Source: Streptomyces sp. NBC_01707
Lineage (GTDB): Bacteria > Actinomycetota > Actinomycetes > Streptomycetales > Streptomycetaceae
Direction: 5' to 3'
Length of the DNA stretch: 64,000 nucleotides
Assembly (NCBI RefSeq): GCF_041438805.1
Contig: NZ_CP109190.1
Location: 7,192,001-7,256,000 of the forward strand
Positions 26,292 through 35,211 of the stretch are shown piece after piece. Each line of letters begins with the position of its first letter. Position 1 is the first letter of the stretch. The notes under the pieces were generated by a model. It did not search any database. It saw only the letters and a list, made by a program, of their open reading frames with translations, and was not told the origin of the DNA. The translations under genes were made by a program, and so were the position numbers.

Positions 26292-27641
26292 GTGATCTCT
26301 CGAATCGATCTGCGCGGCGGTGCCCTCCCCGAGGGCGGCGACCTGCGCGACCTGCTGCCCCGAGCCGAGTTCGACGTGGAGGCCGCACTGGAGACGGTGC
26401 GCCCCATCTGCGAGGACGTACGCCATCGTGGCTCAGCGGCAGTGATCGAGTGGGGGGAGAAATTCGACGGCGTACGGATCGACTCGATCCGGGTCCCGGC
26501 CTCAGCGATCGCCGAGGCGCTGGAGCGGCTGGATCCCGCCGTACGGGCCGCCCTCGAGGAGTCGATCCGCCGCGCGCGCCTCGTCCACCACGAGCAGCGC
26601 CGCACCACACACACCACTAAGGTCGTCCCCGGTGGCACGGTCACCGAGAAGTGGGTGCCCGTCGAGCGCGTCGGTCTGTATGTGCCGGGCGGGCGCTCCG
26701 TCTACCCGTCGTCCGTGGTCATGAACGTCGTACCGGCCCAGGAGGCGGGCGTCGAGGGCATCGCCGTCGCCTCCCCGCCGCAGAAGGAGTTCGGCGGCCT
26801 GCCGCACCCCACCATCCTCGCCGCCTGCGCCCTGCTCGGTGTCGACGAGGTGTACGCGGCCGGTGGCGCCCAGGCCATCGCGATGTTTGCGTACGGAACG
26901 GCCGAATGCCTGCCGGTGAACCTCGTCACCGGCCCCGGCAACATCTATGTCGCCGCCGCCAAGCGCCTCCTCAAGGGCCGCATCGGCATCGACGCCGAGG
27001 CCGGACCCACCGAGATCGCGATCCTCGCCGACTCCACCGCCGACGCCGTCCACGTCGCCGCCGACCTGATCAGCCAGGCCGAGCACGATCCGATGGCCGC
27101 CGCGGTCCTCGTCACCGACTCCGAGGAGCTGGCCGCCGCCACCGAGGCCGAGCTGAAGCCGCAGGTCGCCGCGACCAGGCACGTCACCGACCGGATCGAA
27201 CCCGCGCTGGCCGGCCGCCAGTCCGCGATCGTCCTGGTCAACGATCTCGAGGACGGTCTCAAGGTCGTCGACGCGTACGCCGCGGAGCACCTGGAGATCC
27301 AGACCGCCGACGCTGCCGCCGTCGCCGACCGCGTCCGTAACGCCGGAGCGATCTTCGTCGGCCCGTGGGCCCCGGTCTCGCTCGGCGACTACTGCGCCGG
27401 CTCCAACCACGTCCTGCCGACCGGCGGCTGCGCCTGCCACTCCTCGGGCCTGTCCGTGCAGTCCTTCCTGCGCGGCATCCACATCGTCGACTACACGCGC
27501 GACGCGCTCGCCGAGGTCGCCCACCATGTCGTGACCCTCGCCGAGGCGGAGGACCTCCCCGCCCACGGCGCCGCAATCAAGGCCCGTTTCGCCGAAGGCG
27601 AGCTGGACGAGCACAGTGGCCGGAAGGTTCCGCAGCAGTGA
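26292..27641 (+). CDS. hisD: Histidinol dehydrogenase
   Basis: Catalyses the last two NAD-dependent oxidations, L-histidinol to L-histidine, with a catalytic zinc. The 449-aa protein carries the family signature block [20 protein letters not shown], then [10 protein letters not shown] and [13 protein letters not shown]. The catalytic Glu/His segment is around EHLEIQT, and the C-terminal His is in [13 protein letters not shown] start ([10 protein letters not shown]). First gene of the his operon; its TGA overlaps the hisC GTG. Confidence 0.97.
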   Translation: MISRIDLRGGALPEGGDLRDLLPRAEFDVEAALETVRPICEDVRHRGSAAVIEWGEKFDGVRIDSIRVPASAIAEALERLDPAVRAALEESIRRARLVHHEQRRTTHTTKVVPGGTVTEKWVPVERVGLYVPGGRSVYPSSVVMNVVPAQEAGVEGIAVASPPQKEFGGLPHPTILAACALLGVDEVYAAGGAQAIAMFAYGTAECLPVNLVTGPGNIYVAAAKRLLKGRIGIDAEAGPTEIAILADSTADAVHVAADLISQAEHDPMAAAVLVTDSEELAAATEAELKPQVAATRHVTDRIEPALAGRQSAIVLVNDLEDGLKVVDAYAAEHLEIQTADAAAVADRVRNAGAIFVGPWAPVSLGDYCAGSNHVLPTGGCACHSSGLSVQSFLRGIHIVDYTRDALAEVAHHVVTLAEAEDLPAHGAAIKARFAEGELDEHSGRKVPQQ

Positions 27642-28759
27642 CCAACAGCAAGTCGATCCGGATCGACGATCTTCCGATCCGGGACGAGCTCCGCGGCCAG
27701 TCCCCGTACGGCGCCCCGCAGCTCGACGTCGCGGTGCGGCTGAACACCAACGAGAACCCCTACCCGCTCCCCGAGGCGCTCGTCGACCGGATCGCCGAGC
27801 GCGTCCGCGAGGCCGCCCGCGACCTCAACCGCTACCCCGACCGGGACGCCGTCGAGCTCCGTACCGAGCTGGCCCGCTACCTCACCCGCACCGCCGGGCA
27901 CGAAGTGGCGCTGGGCAACGTCTGGGCGGCCAACGGCTCCAACGAGGTGCTGCAGCAGCTGCTGCAGACCTTCGGCGGCCCCGGACGCACCGCGATCGGC
28001 TTCGAGCCCTCGTACTCGATGCACGCCCTCATCGCCCGGGGGACCGGCACCGGGTGGGTCTCCGGACCGCGCAAGGAGGACTTCACCATCGATGTCGCGG
28101 CGGCCTGTGAGGTCATCGCCGAGCAACGCCCGGACATCGTCTTCATCACCTCGCCCAACAACCCCACGGGTACCGCCGTCGATGCCGAGACCGTGCGCAC
28201 GCTGTACGACGCCGCCCAGGCAGCCAGGCCGTCGATGGTCGTGGTCGACGAGGCGTACGGCGAATTCAGCCACCACCCCTCGCTGCTCCCGCTGATCGAG
28301 GGCCGGCCCAACATGGTGCTCTCGCGCACCATGTCGAAGGCGTTCGGTGCCGCCGGACTGCGGCTCGGCTATCTCGCCGCCGACCCGGCCGTCGTGGACG
28401 CCGTGCAGTTGGTGCGACTGCCGTACCACCTGTCCTCCGTCACCCAGGCCACCGCGCTCGCCGCCCTGGAGCACACCGATACGCTCCTCGGGTACGTCGC
28501 CCAGCTGAAGAGCGAGCGCGACCGGATCGTCACCGAACTGCGCGCCCTCGGCTTCGACGTGACGGACTCGGACGCCAACTTCGTCCAGTTCGGCCGCTTC
28601 ACCGACAGCCACACCGCCTGGCAGCAGATCCTCGACCGGGGCGTCCTGGTCCGGGACAACGGCGTACCGGGATGGCTGCGGGTCTCCGCAGGAACCCCGG
28701 CAGAGAACGACGCGTTCCTCGATGCGGTACGCGAACTCAAGAAGGAGCACGACGCATGA
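27638..28759 (+). CDS. hisC: Histidinol-phosphate aminotransferase
   Basis: PLP enzyme that transaminates imidazole-acetol phosphate with glutamate, giving histidinol phosphate. 373 aa. The PLP lysine is Lys234 in [13 protein letters not shown], and [11 protein letters not shown] and [11 protein letters not shown] are class II aminotransferase landmarks. GTG at 27638 overlaps the hisD stop by 4 nt (GTGA), with GGAAGG about 10 nt upstream inside hisD. The stop overlaps hisB. Confidence 0.96.
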   Translation: MTNSKSIRIDDLPIRDELRGQSPYGAPQLDVAVRLNTNENPYPLPEALVDRIAERVREAARDLNRYPDRDAVELRTELARYLTRTAGHEVALGNVWAANGSNEVLQQLLQTFGGPGRTAIGFEPSYSMHALIARGTGTGWVSGPRKEDFTIDVAAACEVIAEQRPDIVFITSPNNPTGTAVDAETVRTLYDAAQAARPSMVVVDEAYGEFSHHPSLLPLIEGRPNMVLSRTMSKAFGAAGLRLGYLAADPAVVDAVQLVRLPYHLSSVTQATALAALEHTDTLLGYVAQLKSERDRIVTELRALGFDVTDSDANFVQFGRFTDSHTAWQQILDRGVLVRDNGVPGWLRVSAGTPAENDAFLDAVRELKKEHDA

Positions 28760-29352
28760 GCCCCCGCGTAGGCCGCGTGGAACGCACCACCAAGGAGACG
28801 TCCGTACTCGTCGAGGTCAACCTCGACGGCACCGGCAAGGTCGACGTCTCGACCGGGGTCGGCTTCTACGACCACATGCTCGACCAGCTCGGCCGCCACG
28901 GCCTCTTCGACCTCACGGTGAAGACCGAGGGCGACCTGCACATCGACACGCACCACACCATCGAGGACACCGCCCTCGCCCTCGGCGCCGCCTTCAAGCA
29001 GGCGCTCGGCGACAAGGTCGGCATCTACCGCTTCGGCAACTGCACCGTCCCGCTCGACGAGTCGCTCGCCCAGGTCACCGTCGACCTCTCCGGTCGCCCC
29101 TACCTGGTGCACACCGAGCCGGAGAACATCGCGCCGATGATCGGCTCCTACGACACGACGATGACCCGGCACATCCTGGAGTCGTTCGTCGCCCAGGCGC
29201 AGATCGCCCTGCACGTCCACGTCCCGTACGGCCGCAACGCCCACCACATCGTGGAGTGCCAGTTCAAGGCGCTCGCCCGCGCCCTGCGGTACGCCTGCGA
29301 GCACGACCCGCGTGCTGCCGGAATCCTCCCCTCCACGAAGGGCGCGCTGTGA
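28756..29352 (+). CDS. hisB: Imidazoleglycerol-phosphate dehydratase
   Basis: Mn-dependent dehydratase converting imidazole-glycerol phosphate to imidazole-acetol phosphate. 198 aa, monofunctional; the HisB phosphatase domain found in enterobacteria is absent. The metal-binding histidine motifs are [22 protein letters not shown] and the C-terminal [21 protein letters not shown] overlap with hisC, and the TGA overlaps the GTG of the following 55-aa gene. Confidence 0.97.
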   Translation: MSPRVGRVERTTKETSVLVEVNLDGTGKVDVSTGVGFYDHMLDQLGRHGLFDLTVKTEGDLHIDTHHTIEDTALALGAAFKQALGDKVGIYRFGNCTVPLDESLAQVTVDLSGRPYLVHTEPENIAPMIGSYDTTMTRHILESFVAQAQIALHVHVPYGRNAHHIVECQFKALARALRYACEHDPRAAGILPSTKGAL

Positions 29353-29516
29353 CCGGCCTCAACACCGTGCTGATCGTCGTCGGCCTCTTCCTGGCCGGCG
29401 GCGTCTACTCCTTCTCGAAGCAGAAGATGCCCAAGGGCGTCATCGTGCTGCTCGGGATCGCCTCCGTGATGTGCCTGGTCGCAGGCGTCATGCGGATCCA
29501 GGGACTCTGGGACTGA
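29349..29516 (+). CDS. Small membrane protein inside the his operon (55 aa)
   Basis: A 55-residue protein read from GTG 29349, which overlaps the hisB TGA (GTGA). It has two hydrophobic segments (residues about 5-20 and 29-47) separated by the charged turn [10 protein letters not shown], so it should be an inner-membrane hairpin. hisH begins 11 nt after its stop. The overlap on the left, the tight spacing on the right and the good membrane pattern argue that it is real. A similar small gene appears between hisB and hisH in other Streptomyces. Function unknown; it has no known histidine-pathway activity. Confidence 0.82.
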   Translation: MTGLNTVLIVVGLFLAGGVYSFSKQKMPKGVIVLLGIASVMCLVAGVMRIQGLWD

Positions 29517-29527
29517 GGGAGCGACCT

Positions 29528-30169
29528 GTGAGTGACCAGAAGAAGGTCGTCGTCTTCGACTACGGCTTCGGCAACGTGCGTTCCGCCGAGCGCGCCCTCG
29601 CCCACGTCGGCGCGGACGTCGAGATCACCCGCGACTACGAGAAGGCGATGAACGCCGACGGGCTGCTGGTGCCCGGCGTCGGCGCGTTCTCCGCCTGCAT
29701 GGAGGGGCTGAAGAAGGCCCGCGGCGAATGGATCATCGACCGCAGGCTCTCCGGCGGCCGGCCCGTGATGGGCATCTGCGTCGGCATGCAGATCCTCTTC
29801 GAACGCGGGATCGAGCACGGCGTGGAGACGGAGGGTCTCGACGAGTGGCCCGGTACCGTCGCCCCTCTGAAGGCCCCGATCGTCCCGCACATGGGCTGGA
29901 ACACCGTGCAGTCCCCTGAGGGCTCCGAGCTCTTCGCGGGGCTCGACCCCGAGGCCCGCTTCTACTTCGTGCACTCCTACGCCGTGCACGACTGGAGCCT
30001 CGAAGTCACCAACGCCAGGATCCGTGCCCCCCGGGTCACCTGGGCCACCCACGGCGAGCCGTTCGTCGCAGCAGTGGAGAACGGCGCCCTGTGGGCCACC
30101 CAGTTCCACCCCGAGAAGTCCGGCGATGCCGGCGCGCAGCTGCTGACCAACTGGATCGGAACACTCTGA
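29528..30169 (+). CDS. hisH: Imidazole glycerol phosphate synthase, glutaminase subunit
   Basis: Class I glutamine amidotransferase that passes ammonia to HisF. 213 aa. The catalytic triad is visible: Cys84 in GICVGMQ, with His194 and Glu196 in FHPEKS. The N-terminal YGFGNVRS and VPGVGAF motifs match HisH rather than other amidotransferases. GTG start; its TGA overlaps the priA ATG (TGATG). Confidence 0.96.
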   Translation: MSDQKKVVVFDYGFGNVRSAERALAHVGADVEITRDYEKAMNADGLLVPGVGAFSACMEGLKKARGEWIIDRRLSGGRPVMGICVGMQILFERGIEHGVETEGLDEWPGTVAPLKAPIVPHMGWNTVQSPEGSELFAGLDPEARFYFVHSYAVHDWSLEVTNARIRAPRVTWATHGEPFVAAVENGALWATQFHPEKSGDAGAQLLTNWIGTL

Positions 30170-30897
30170 TGTCCACCAAGCTTGAGCTCCTCCCCGCCGT
30201 CGACGTCCGGGACGGCCAAGCCGTCCGCCTCGTGCACGGCGAGTCCGGCTCCGAGACCTCGTACGGCGACCCCCTGCAGGCCGCCCTCGCCTGGCAGCAG
30301 GCAGGCGCCGAATGGCTGCATCTCGTCGACCTGGACGCCGCGTTCGGCACCGGTGACAACCGGGCGCAGATCGCCGAGGTCGCCCGCTCCATGGACATCA
30401 AGGTCGAGTTGTCCGGTGGTATCCGTGACGACGCCTCGCTCGCCGCGGCCCTCGCCACCGGCTGCACCCGGGTCAACCTCGGCACCGCCGCCCTGGAGAC
30501 CCCCGAGTGGGTCGCGAAGGTCATCGCCGAGTACGGCGACAAGATCGCCGTCGGCCTCGACGTCCGAGGCACGACGCTCCGCGGCCGCGGCTGGACCCGC
30601 GACGGCGGTGACCTCTACGAGACGCTCGCCCGCCTCGACTCCGAGGGCTGCGCCCGCTACGTCGTCACCGACATCGCCAAGGACGGCACGCTTCAGGGCC
30701 CCAACCTGGAGCTCCTGAAGAACGTCTGCGCCGCCACCGACAAGCCCGTCGTCGCCTCCGGCGGTGTCTCCTCGCTGGACGACCTGCGGGCCATCGCCTC
30801 GCTCGTGCCCCACGGGGTGGAGGGCGCGATCGTCGGCAAGGCGCTGTACGCGAAGGCGTTCACCCTGGAAGAGGCGCTGCAGGTGGTCTCCGCATGA
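30169..30897 (+). CDS. priA: PriA, bifunctional HisA/TrpF isomerase
   Basis: A (beta/alpha)8-barrel that isomerises both ProFAR (histidine step 4) and phosphoribosylanthranilate (tryptophan step 3). 242 aa. The two catalytic aspartates are Asp12 ([11 protein letters not shown]) and Asp131 (VGLDVRG). The bifunctional role is established for S. coelicolor PriA and is supported here because no trpF lies in the trp cluster at 34820-41703. It starts within the hisH stop and overlaps the next gene by ATGA. Confidence 0.95.
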   Translation: MSTKLELLPAVDVRDGQAVRLVHGESGSETSYGDPLQAALAWQQAGAEWLHLVDLDAAFGTGDNRAQIAEVARSMDIKVELSGGIRDDASLAAALATGCTRVNLGTAALETPEWVAKVIAEYGDKIAVGLDVRGTTLRGRGWTRDGGDLYETLARLDSEGCARYVVTDIAKDGTLQGPNLELLKNVCAATDKPVVASGGVSSLDDLRAIASLVPHGVEGAIVGKALYAKAFTLEEALQVVSA

Positions 30898-31292
30898 CCG
30901 ACTCAGTCCGCCGTGTCTCCTCCGGGGCCCCCTGGGAGGAGAAGTTCGGCTACTCCCGAGCGGTGGAGCTGTCCAACGGGCTCGTCCTGGTGGCCGGTTG
31001 CACATCGGTGGTCAAGGGGCAGATCTCCGCGGGCGGCCCGTACGAGCAGGCCGTCGCCGCCTTCAACGTCGCCTTCGACGCGCTGAAGCAGGTGGGGCTC
31101 GGCCGTGAGGACGTCGTCCGCACCCGGATGTACATCACGCACGCCCGGGACGTGGACGAGGTCGGCCGCGCCCACAAGGAGCTGTTCGACGACGTCCGCC
31201 CCGCCGCCTCCATGATCATCGTGTCCGGCTTCGTCGACCCCAGCCTGGTCGTCGAGGTCGAGATCGAGGCCTACCGGGCAGGTGCGCAATGA
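30894..31292 (+). CDS. RidA-family (YjgF/UK114) protein
   Basis: 132-aa RidA-like protein, expected to hydrolyse reactive enamine/imine intermediates from PLP enzymes. The C-terminal family signature is [26 protein letters not shown], with the usual catalytic Arg position of canonical RidA not obviously kept, so this is one of the divergent RidA subfamilies. It is translationally coupled on both sides (priA by ATGA, hisF by ATGA). That position suggests it acts on an intermediate of the his/trp pathways or protects against one. Confidence 0.88.
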   Translation: MTDSVRRVSSGAPWEEKFGYSRAVELSNGLVLVAGCTSVVKGQISAGGPYEQAVAAFNVAFDALKQVGLGREDVVRTRMYITHARDVDEVGRAHKELFDDVRPAASMIIVSGFVDPSLVVEVEIEAYRAGAQ

Positions 31293-32044
31293 GTCTCGCG
31301 GTACGAGTCATCCCGTGCCTGGACGTCGACAACGGCCGGGTCGTCAAGGGCGTCAACTTCCAGAACCTGCGCGACGCGGGCGACCCCGTCGAGATGGCGA
31401 AGCTGTACGACGCCGAGGGTGCCGACGAGCTGACCTTCCTCGACATCACCGCGTCCAGCGGCGACCGGGAGACGACCTATGACGTGGTGCGCCGCACCGC
31501 CGAGCAGGTCTTCATCCCGCTCACCGTCGGCGGCGGCGTCCGCACCGCCGACGATGTCGACAAGTTGCTGCGGGCCGGCGCCGACAAGGTCGGCGTCAAC
31601 ACCGCGGCCATCGCCCGCCCGGACCTCATCCGGGAGATCGCCGAACGGTTCGGCAGGCAGGTCCTCGTGCTGTCCGTGGACGCCCGCCGTACCCCTGAAG
31701 GCACCTTCGAGGTCACCACGCACGGCGGCCGCAGGGGCACCGGCATCGACGCCGTCGAGTGGGCGCACCGGGCCGCCGAGCTGGGTGCGGGCGAGATCCT
31801 GCTCAACTCGATGGACGCGGACGGCACGAAGGACGGCTACGACACCGAGATGATCGCGGCGGTCCGGGGGCATGTGACCGTCCCGGTCATCGCCTCCGGT
31901 GGCGCGGGCCGGCTCGCGGACTTCGCGCCGGCCATCGCGGCGGGCGCCGACGCGGTGCTGGCCGCGTCCGTCTTCCACTTCGGTGATCTGCGGATCTCCG
32001 AGGTCAAGGGCGCACTGCGGGAGGCCGGGCACCCGATCCGCTGA
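31289..32044 (+). CDS. hisF: Imidazole glycerol phosphate synthase, cyclase subunit
   Basis: Barrel subunit that uses HisH-derived ammonia to make imidazole-glycerol phosphate and AICAR. 251 aa. [17 protein letters not shown] contains the first catalytic Asp (residue 11), and [15 protein letters not shown] the second. Last gene of the his operon, followed by a 19-bp hairpin. Confidence 0.97.
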   Translation: MSLAVRVIPCLDVDNGRVVKGVNFQNLRDAGDPVEMAKLYDAEGADELTFLDITASSGDRETTYDVVRRTAEQVFIPLTVGGGVRTADDVDKLLRAGADKVGVNTAAIARPDLIREIAERFGRQVLVLSVDARRTPEGTFEVTTHGGRRGTGIDAVEWAHRAAELGAGEILLNSMDADGTKDGYDTEMIAAVRGHVTVPVIASGGAGRLADFAPAIAAGADAVLAASVFHFGDLRISEVKGALREAGHPIR

Positions 32045-32056
32045 CCGCGGAGTCAT

Positions 32057-32099
32057 CGATCGCCGGACGGAACCGCATATCGGTTCCGTCCGGCGATCG
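32057..32099 (+). terminator. Terminator of the his operon
   Basis: A 19-bp perfect stem (32057-32075 with 32081-32099) around a 5-nt loop CATAT. It begins 13 nt past the hisF stop. It isolates the his operon from the regulator downstream. Confidence 0.9.
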
Positions 32100-32151
32100 G
32101 CGTTTCGTCACCTGTCCGACGCGGCAGTCATGCCTCAAATCTCGCAACTTT

Positions 32152-32175
32152 TATTGCGCAATAAATATTGTGCAA
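32152..32175. promoter_or_regulatory. Operator candidate before the ArsR-like gene
   Basis: TATTGCGCAATA (32152-32163) is a perfect palindrome. TTGCGCAA (32154-32161) is repeated 14 bp later as TTGTGCAA (32168-32175). The block is strikingly AT-rich for this genome and lies 28-52 nt before the regulator ATG, where an autoregulatory site or -10 region would be. Confidence 0.65.
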
Positions 32176-32203
32176 GTTTTCTTTCCTGTCTACGGTGGGG
32201 TGC

Positions 32204-32791
32204 ATGGCAAGCAATGAACCGCGCCGGGTCTCGGATCTGGAGACCTTGAAGGCGTTCGGACACCCCCTGCGGATGAAGCTGTACCGAGCGCTCTACATCT
32301 CCCGGAAGGCCACCGCCTCCCAGCTCGCCGAGCTGGTCGACGAGGCTGTCTCACTGGTCAGCTACCACCTGCGCAAGCTCGCCGACCACGGCCTGATCGA
32401 GGAGGCCGAGCAGCAGGGCAAGGACGGCCGTGAGCGCTGGTGGCAGCCCGCGTCGAAGGGGCTGAACTTCCACGACGAGGACTTCAGCGACGCGCCCGAG
32501 AAGGTCGCCACGGCTGCCGCTGTCGGCAGGCTCTCGTTCGACCAGCACATCGAGCTGTACCGGAGTTACCTCGACTCGTCCCAGAGCTGGTCGCCGAAGT
32601 GGCGTAGCGCCGCCTCCAGCTCCGAGTACCTGGCCCGGCTCACCGCCGACGAACTGGCCGCGCTCAACCGGGAGGTGCACGAGGTGATCGACCGGTACGA
32701 GGAGGCCGGCCGGGCCCGCGACGAGGCGGGGGACACCGAAGGGCGCGAGAACGTCGCCATGCACCTGTACGCATTCCCGTTCCGCATCTGA
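32204..32791 (+). CDS. ArsR-like winged-helix transcriptional regulator
   Basis: 195-aa DNA-binding protein. The winged helix-turn-helix spans about residues 10-90: LETLKAFGHPLRMKLYRAL, the recognition region SLVSYHLRKLADHGLIEEA, then a wing ending in RERWWQPASKG. The C-terminal half is helical and charged, perhaps a ligand or dimer domain. No ArsR metal-binding CxC is present, so it is not a classical metal sensor. ATG 32204 has GGTGGGG upstream. It is 30 nt before an MFS exporter, so it most likely controls that gene in response to a small molecule. Confidence 0.85.
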   Translation: MASNEPRRVSDLETLKAFGHPLRMKLYRALYISRKATASQLAELVDEAVSLVSYHLRKLADHGLIEEAEQQGKDGRERWWQPASKGLNFHDEDFSDAPEKVATAAAVGRLSFDQHIELYRSYLDSSQSWSPKWRSAASSSEYLARLTADELAALNREVHEVIDRYEEAGRARDEAGDTEGRENVAMHLYAFPFRI

Positions 32792-32821
32792 GCCGGTCAC
32801 CCGAGAGGACGCACGCCCCTC

Positions 32822-34066
32822 ATGACTGTCACCGTCACGGCCCCGAGTGCTCCCGAACGTCCCGCCCACCGCGACGGCAACGTCCTGCGCTGGCTCGGCG
32901 CGTACACCGCGTCGATGGTCGGCGACAGCGTCTACTACATGGCGCTCTCCTGGGCGGCCACCCGCACCGGCACCGCCTCGCAGGCCGGATTCGTCCTCGC
33001 CGCCGGATCCGTACCCCGGGCCGTGCTGATGCTCGGCGGGGGAGTCCTGGCGGACCGGTTCGGGCCCCGTCGTCTCGTCATCGGCAGCGATGCCGCGCGC
33101 TGCCTGGTCGTCCTGGGCCTGGCCGGCGCCCTGATGGTCACCTCGCCCGCCCTGTGGATGCTGATCGCCGTAGCGCTCGTCTTCGGCGCGGTCGACGCGC
33201 TCTTCCTGCCCGCCGTGGGAGCCCTTCCGCCCAGGATCACCACCGCCGGACAGCTGGCCCGGATCCAGGGACTGCGTGGACTCGCGACCCGTACCGCCAA
33301 TGTGGTCGGCGCACCCCTGGGCGGGGTCGCGGTGGCCCTCGGCGGCCCGGTGCTCGCATTCGCCGCGGCCGGGGTGCTCTTCGCCGTCTCGCTGCCCCTG
33401 CTCGTCCTCGTACGGATCGCGCCCCCGCCCGATCAGGCCGGTGCCGAATCTGCCGGCACCGCATGGCGTGAACTGGCCGACGGAGTGCGCCACATCCGGC
33501 GCCATCCACTGCTCGGGCCGCTGGTGCTCGTCCTCGCCGTCAGTGAGCTGGGTTTCGCGGGCCCGCTCAACCTCGGGCTGATCCTGCTTGCGAAGGAGCG
33601 CGGCTGGGGCGCCGCCGGCATGGGGTGGATCGTCGCCGCCTTCGGTATCGGCGCCGGTGCCGCGGCCCTGCTGCTCGCGGTCCGCGGGCGGCTGCCCCGC
33701 GCCGGGCTGATCATGTGCCTGACCGTGCTCGTCGGCGCGGTCGCCGCCGGGGCCCTCGCATATGTCCCGTCGTTGCCGCTCGCCGCCGCGGTCGGCGCCG
33801 CGGTCGGGCTCTTCGCCGGACTGGGCGGGGCGCTCTGCGGGGCGCTGATGCAGTCCGCCACCGATCCCGCCTACCTGGGGCGGGTCACCTCGGTCTCGAC
33901 GCTCTTCACCCATGCGGTCGCACCGCTCAGCTACCCGGTGACCGGCGCGGCCGTCGCCACCTGGGGGACCGCGCCGGTCTTCGCCGCCGGCGCGGCGCTG
34001 GGCGGGGCGGGGGCCGTGACCGGTCTGATCGTCACCCGGCTGCGCCGCGCGGAACTCCCGCGCTGA
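32822..34066 (+). CDS. MFS exporter
   Basis: 414-aa major-facilitator transporter with about 12 helices. The loop 2-3 motif appears as GGVLADRFGPRRL, with the acidic residue of helix 1 in SMVGDSVYYMALSW. This is the DHA3/enterobactin-exporter-like class, used for drug or siderophore efflux. ATG at 32822, 30 nt after the regulator stop, with GAGAGGA upstream (about 32803-32809). Substrate unknown. Confidence 0.88.
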   Translation: MTVTVTAPSAPERPAHRDGNVLRWLGAYTASMVGDSVYYMALSWAATRTGTASQAGFVLAAGSVPRAVLMLGGGVLADRFGPRRLVIGSDAARCLVVLGLAGALMVTSPALWMLIAVALVFGAVDALFLPAVGALPPRITTAGQLARIQGLRGLATRTANVVGAPLGGVAVALGGPVLAFAAAGVLFAVSLPLLVLVRIAPPPDQAGAESAGTAWRELADGVRHIRRHPLLGPLVLVLAVSELGFAGPLNLGLILLAKERGWGAAGMGWIVAAFGIGAGAAALLLAVRGRLPRAGLIMCLTVLVGAVAAGALAYVPSLPLAAAVGAAVGLFAGLGGALCGALMQSATDPAYLGRVTSVSTLFTHAVAPLSYPVTGAAVATWGTAPVFAAGAALGGAGAVTGLIVTRLRRAELPR

Positions 34067-34102
34067 CCCGGCCCTCCGTACGTCCTGCCGGCTCCGTAGG
34101 CC

Positions 34103-34735
34103 CTACATGCCGAGCTCGGCCGTGCTCACCCGGGTCACCGCCTCCTTGTCGCCCTCCAGCTCCACTCGCGCCGCATCCTGCCGCCCCGACGCGAAGAGCA
34201 GCAGCTCGCCCGGCTCACCGGTCACCGTCACCACCGGAGTGCCCTTGTGCGCCACTGCCGTCTGTCCGTCAGGACGGCGCAACACCAGCCCCACCGGGGC
34301 CTTGCGCCCCATCAACCGCGCCGCCTTCTCCATCCGCGACCACAGGGCGTCGGCGAAGACCGGGTCCAGGTCCCGCTGCGACCAATCGGGCTGTGCCCGG
34401 CGGACGTCCTCCGCGTGGATGTAGAACTCCACCGTGTTGGCCGCCTCGTCCAGCTGCTTCAGCCCGAACGGTGACATCCGGGGCGGTCCCGTGCGGATGA
34501 GCTGGATCAGCTCCTCGTACGGTTTCTCGGCGAATTCGGACTGCACCCGGTCGAGCCGGTTCTTCAGCGGGCTCAGCAGCACCCCGGCCGCCGCGTCCGG
34601 CCTGCGCTCGCGTACCACCACATGGGCGGCGAGGTCGCGGGTCGTCCAGCCGTGGCACAGGGTCGGGGCTTCGGGGCCCGCCGCCTCCAACAGGTCGGCG
34701 AGCAGAAGTCGTTCACGCTTTGCATGGGTCGACAT
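34103..34735 (-). CDS. TIGR03085-family protein (maleylpyruvate isomerase/DinB-like fold)
   Basis: 210-aa protein. The N-terminal [20 protein letters not shown] and the motif [18 protein letters not shown] (His at about 28 and 38) are typical of the actinobacterial mycothiol-dependent/DinB-like metal-binding families, with a third His in [12 protein letters not shown] metal-dependent transfer role is possible, but none has been shown. ATG 34735 is chosen because it matches this family start; the frame upstream runs into hisI on the other strand. Divergent from hisI. Confidence 0.85.
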   Translation of the reverse strand: MSTHAKRERLLLADLLEAAGPEAPTLCHGWTTRDLAAHVVVRERRPDAAAGVLLSPLKNRLDRVQSEFAEKPYEELIQLIRTGPPRMSPFGLKQLDEAANTVEFYIHAEDVRRAQPDWSQRDLDPVFADALWSRMEKAARLMGRKAPVGLVLRRPDGQTAVAHKGTPVVTVTGEPGELLLFASGRQDAARVELEGDKEAVTRVSTAELGM

Positions 34736-34819
34736 GCTGGCCAGCGTACGACCGGCGTCCGCAGTCCGCCCAGTGGACGTCCTGCCGGACGGCCTCCGCG
34801 GCCACGGCACAATGGGCAC

Positions 34820-35200
34820 ATGACCAGCACGCCCGCGCCCAGCACCCCGCCCGCCAGCAGCCTGGACCCCGCCATCGCCGCCCGCCTCAAGCGCGGAGCC
34901 GACGGTCTGGTTCCGGCCATCGCCCAGCAGTACGACACCGGTGAGGTGCTGATGCTCGGCTGGATGGACGACGAGGCACTGCACCGCACCCTGACGACCG
35001 GCCGCTGCACCTACTGGTCCCGCAGTCGCCAGGAGTACTGGGTCAAGGGCGACACCTCCGGCCACATCCAGCTGGTCAAGTCCGTCGCCCTCGACTGCGA
35101 CGCGGACACGGTCCTCGTCAAGGTCGACCAGACGGGCGCCGCCTGTCACACCGGCGACCGCACCTGCTTCGACGCCGACGTGCTCCCGCTCGGGCAGTAG
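34820..35200 (+). CDS. hisI: Phosphoribosyl-AMP cyclohydrolase
   Basis: Zn-dependent hydrolase that opens the adenine ring of PR-AMP (histidine step 3). 126 aa, monofunctional, lacking the HisE domain. Family motifs: [34 protein letters not shown], and the metal-binding [20 protein letters not shown] with its cysteines. It is separate from the main his operon and ends 11 nt before trpE, so the two are probably co-transcribed. Confidence 0.96.
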   Translation: MTSTPAPSTPPASSLDPAIAARLKRGADGLVPAIAQQYDTGEVLMLGWMDDEALHRTLTTGRCTYWSRSRQEYWVKGDTSGHIQLVKSVALDCDADTVLVKVDQTGAACHTGDRTCFDADVLPLGQ

Positions 35201-35211
35201 GGTCAGCCGCC

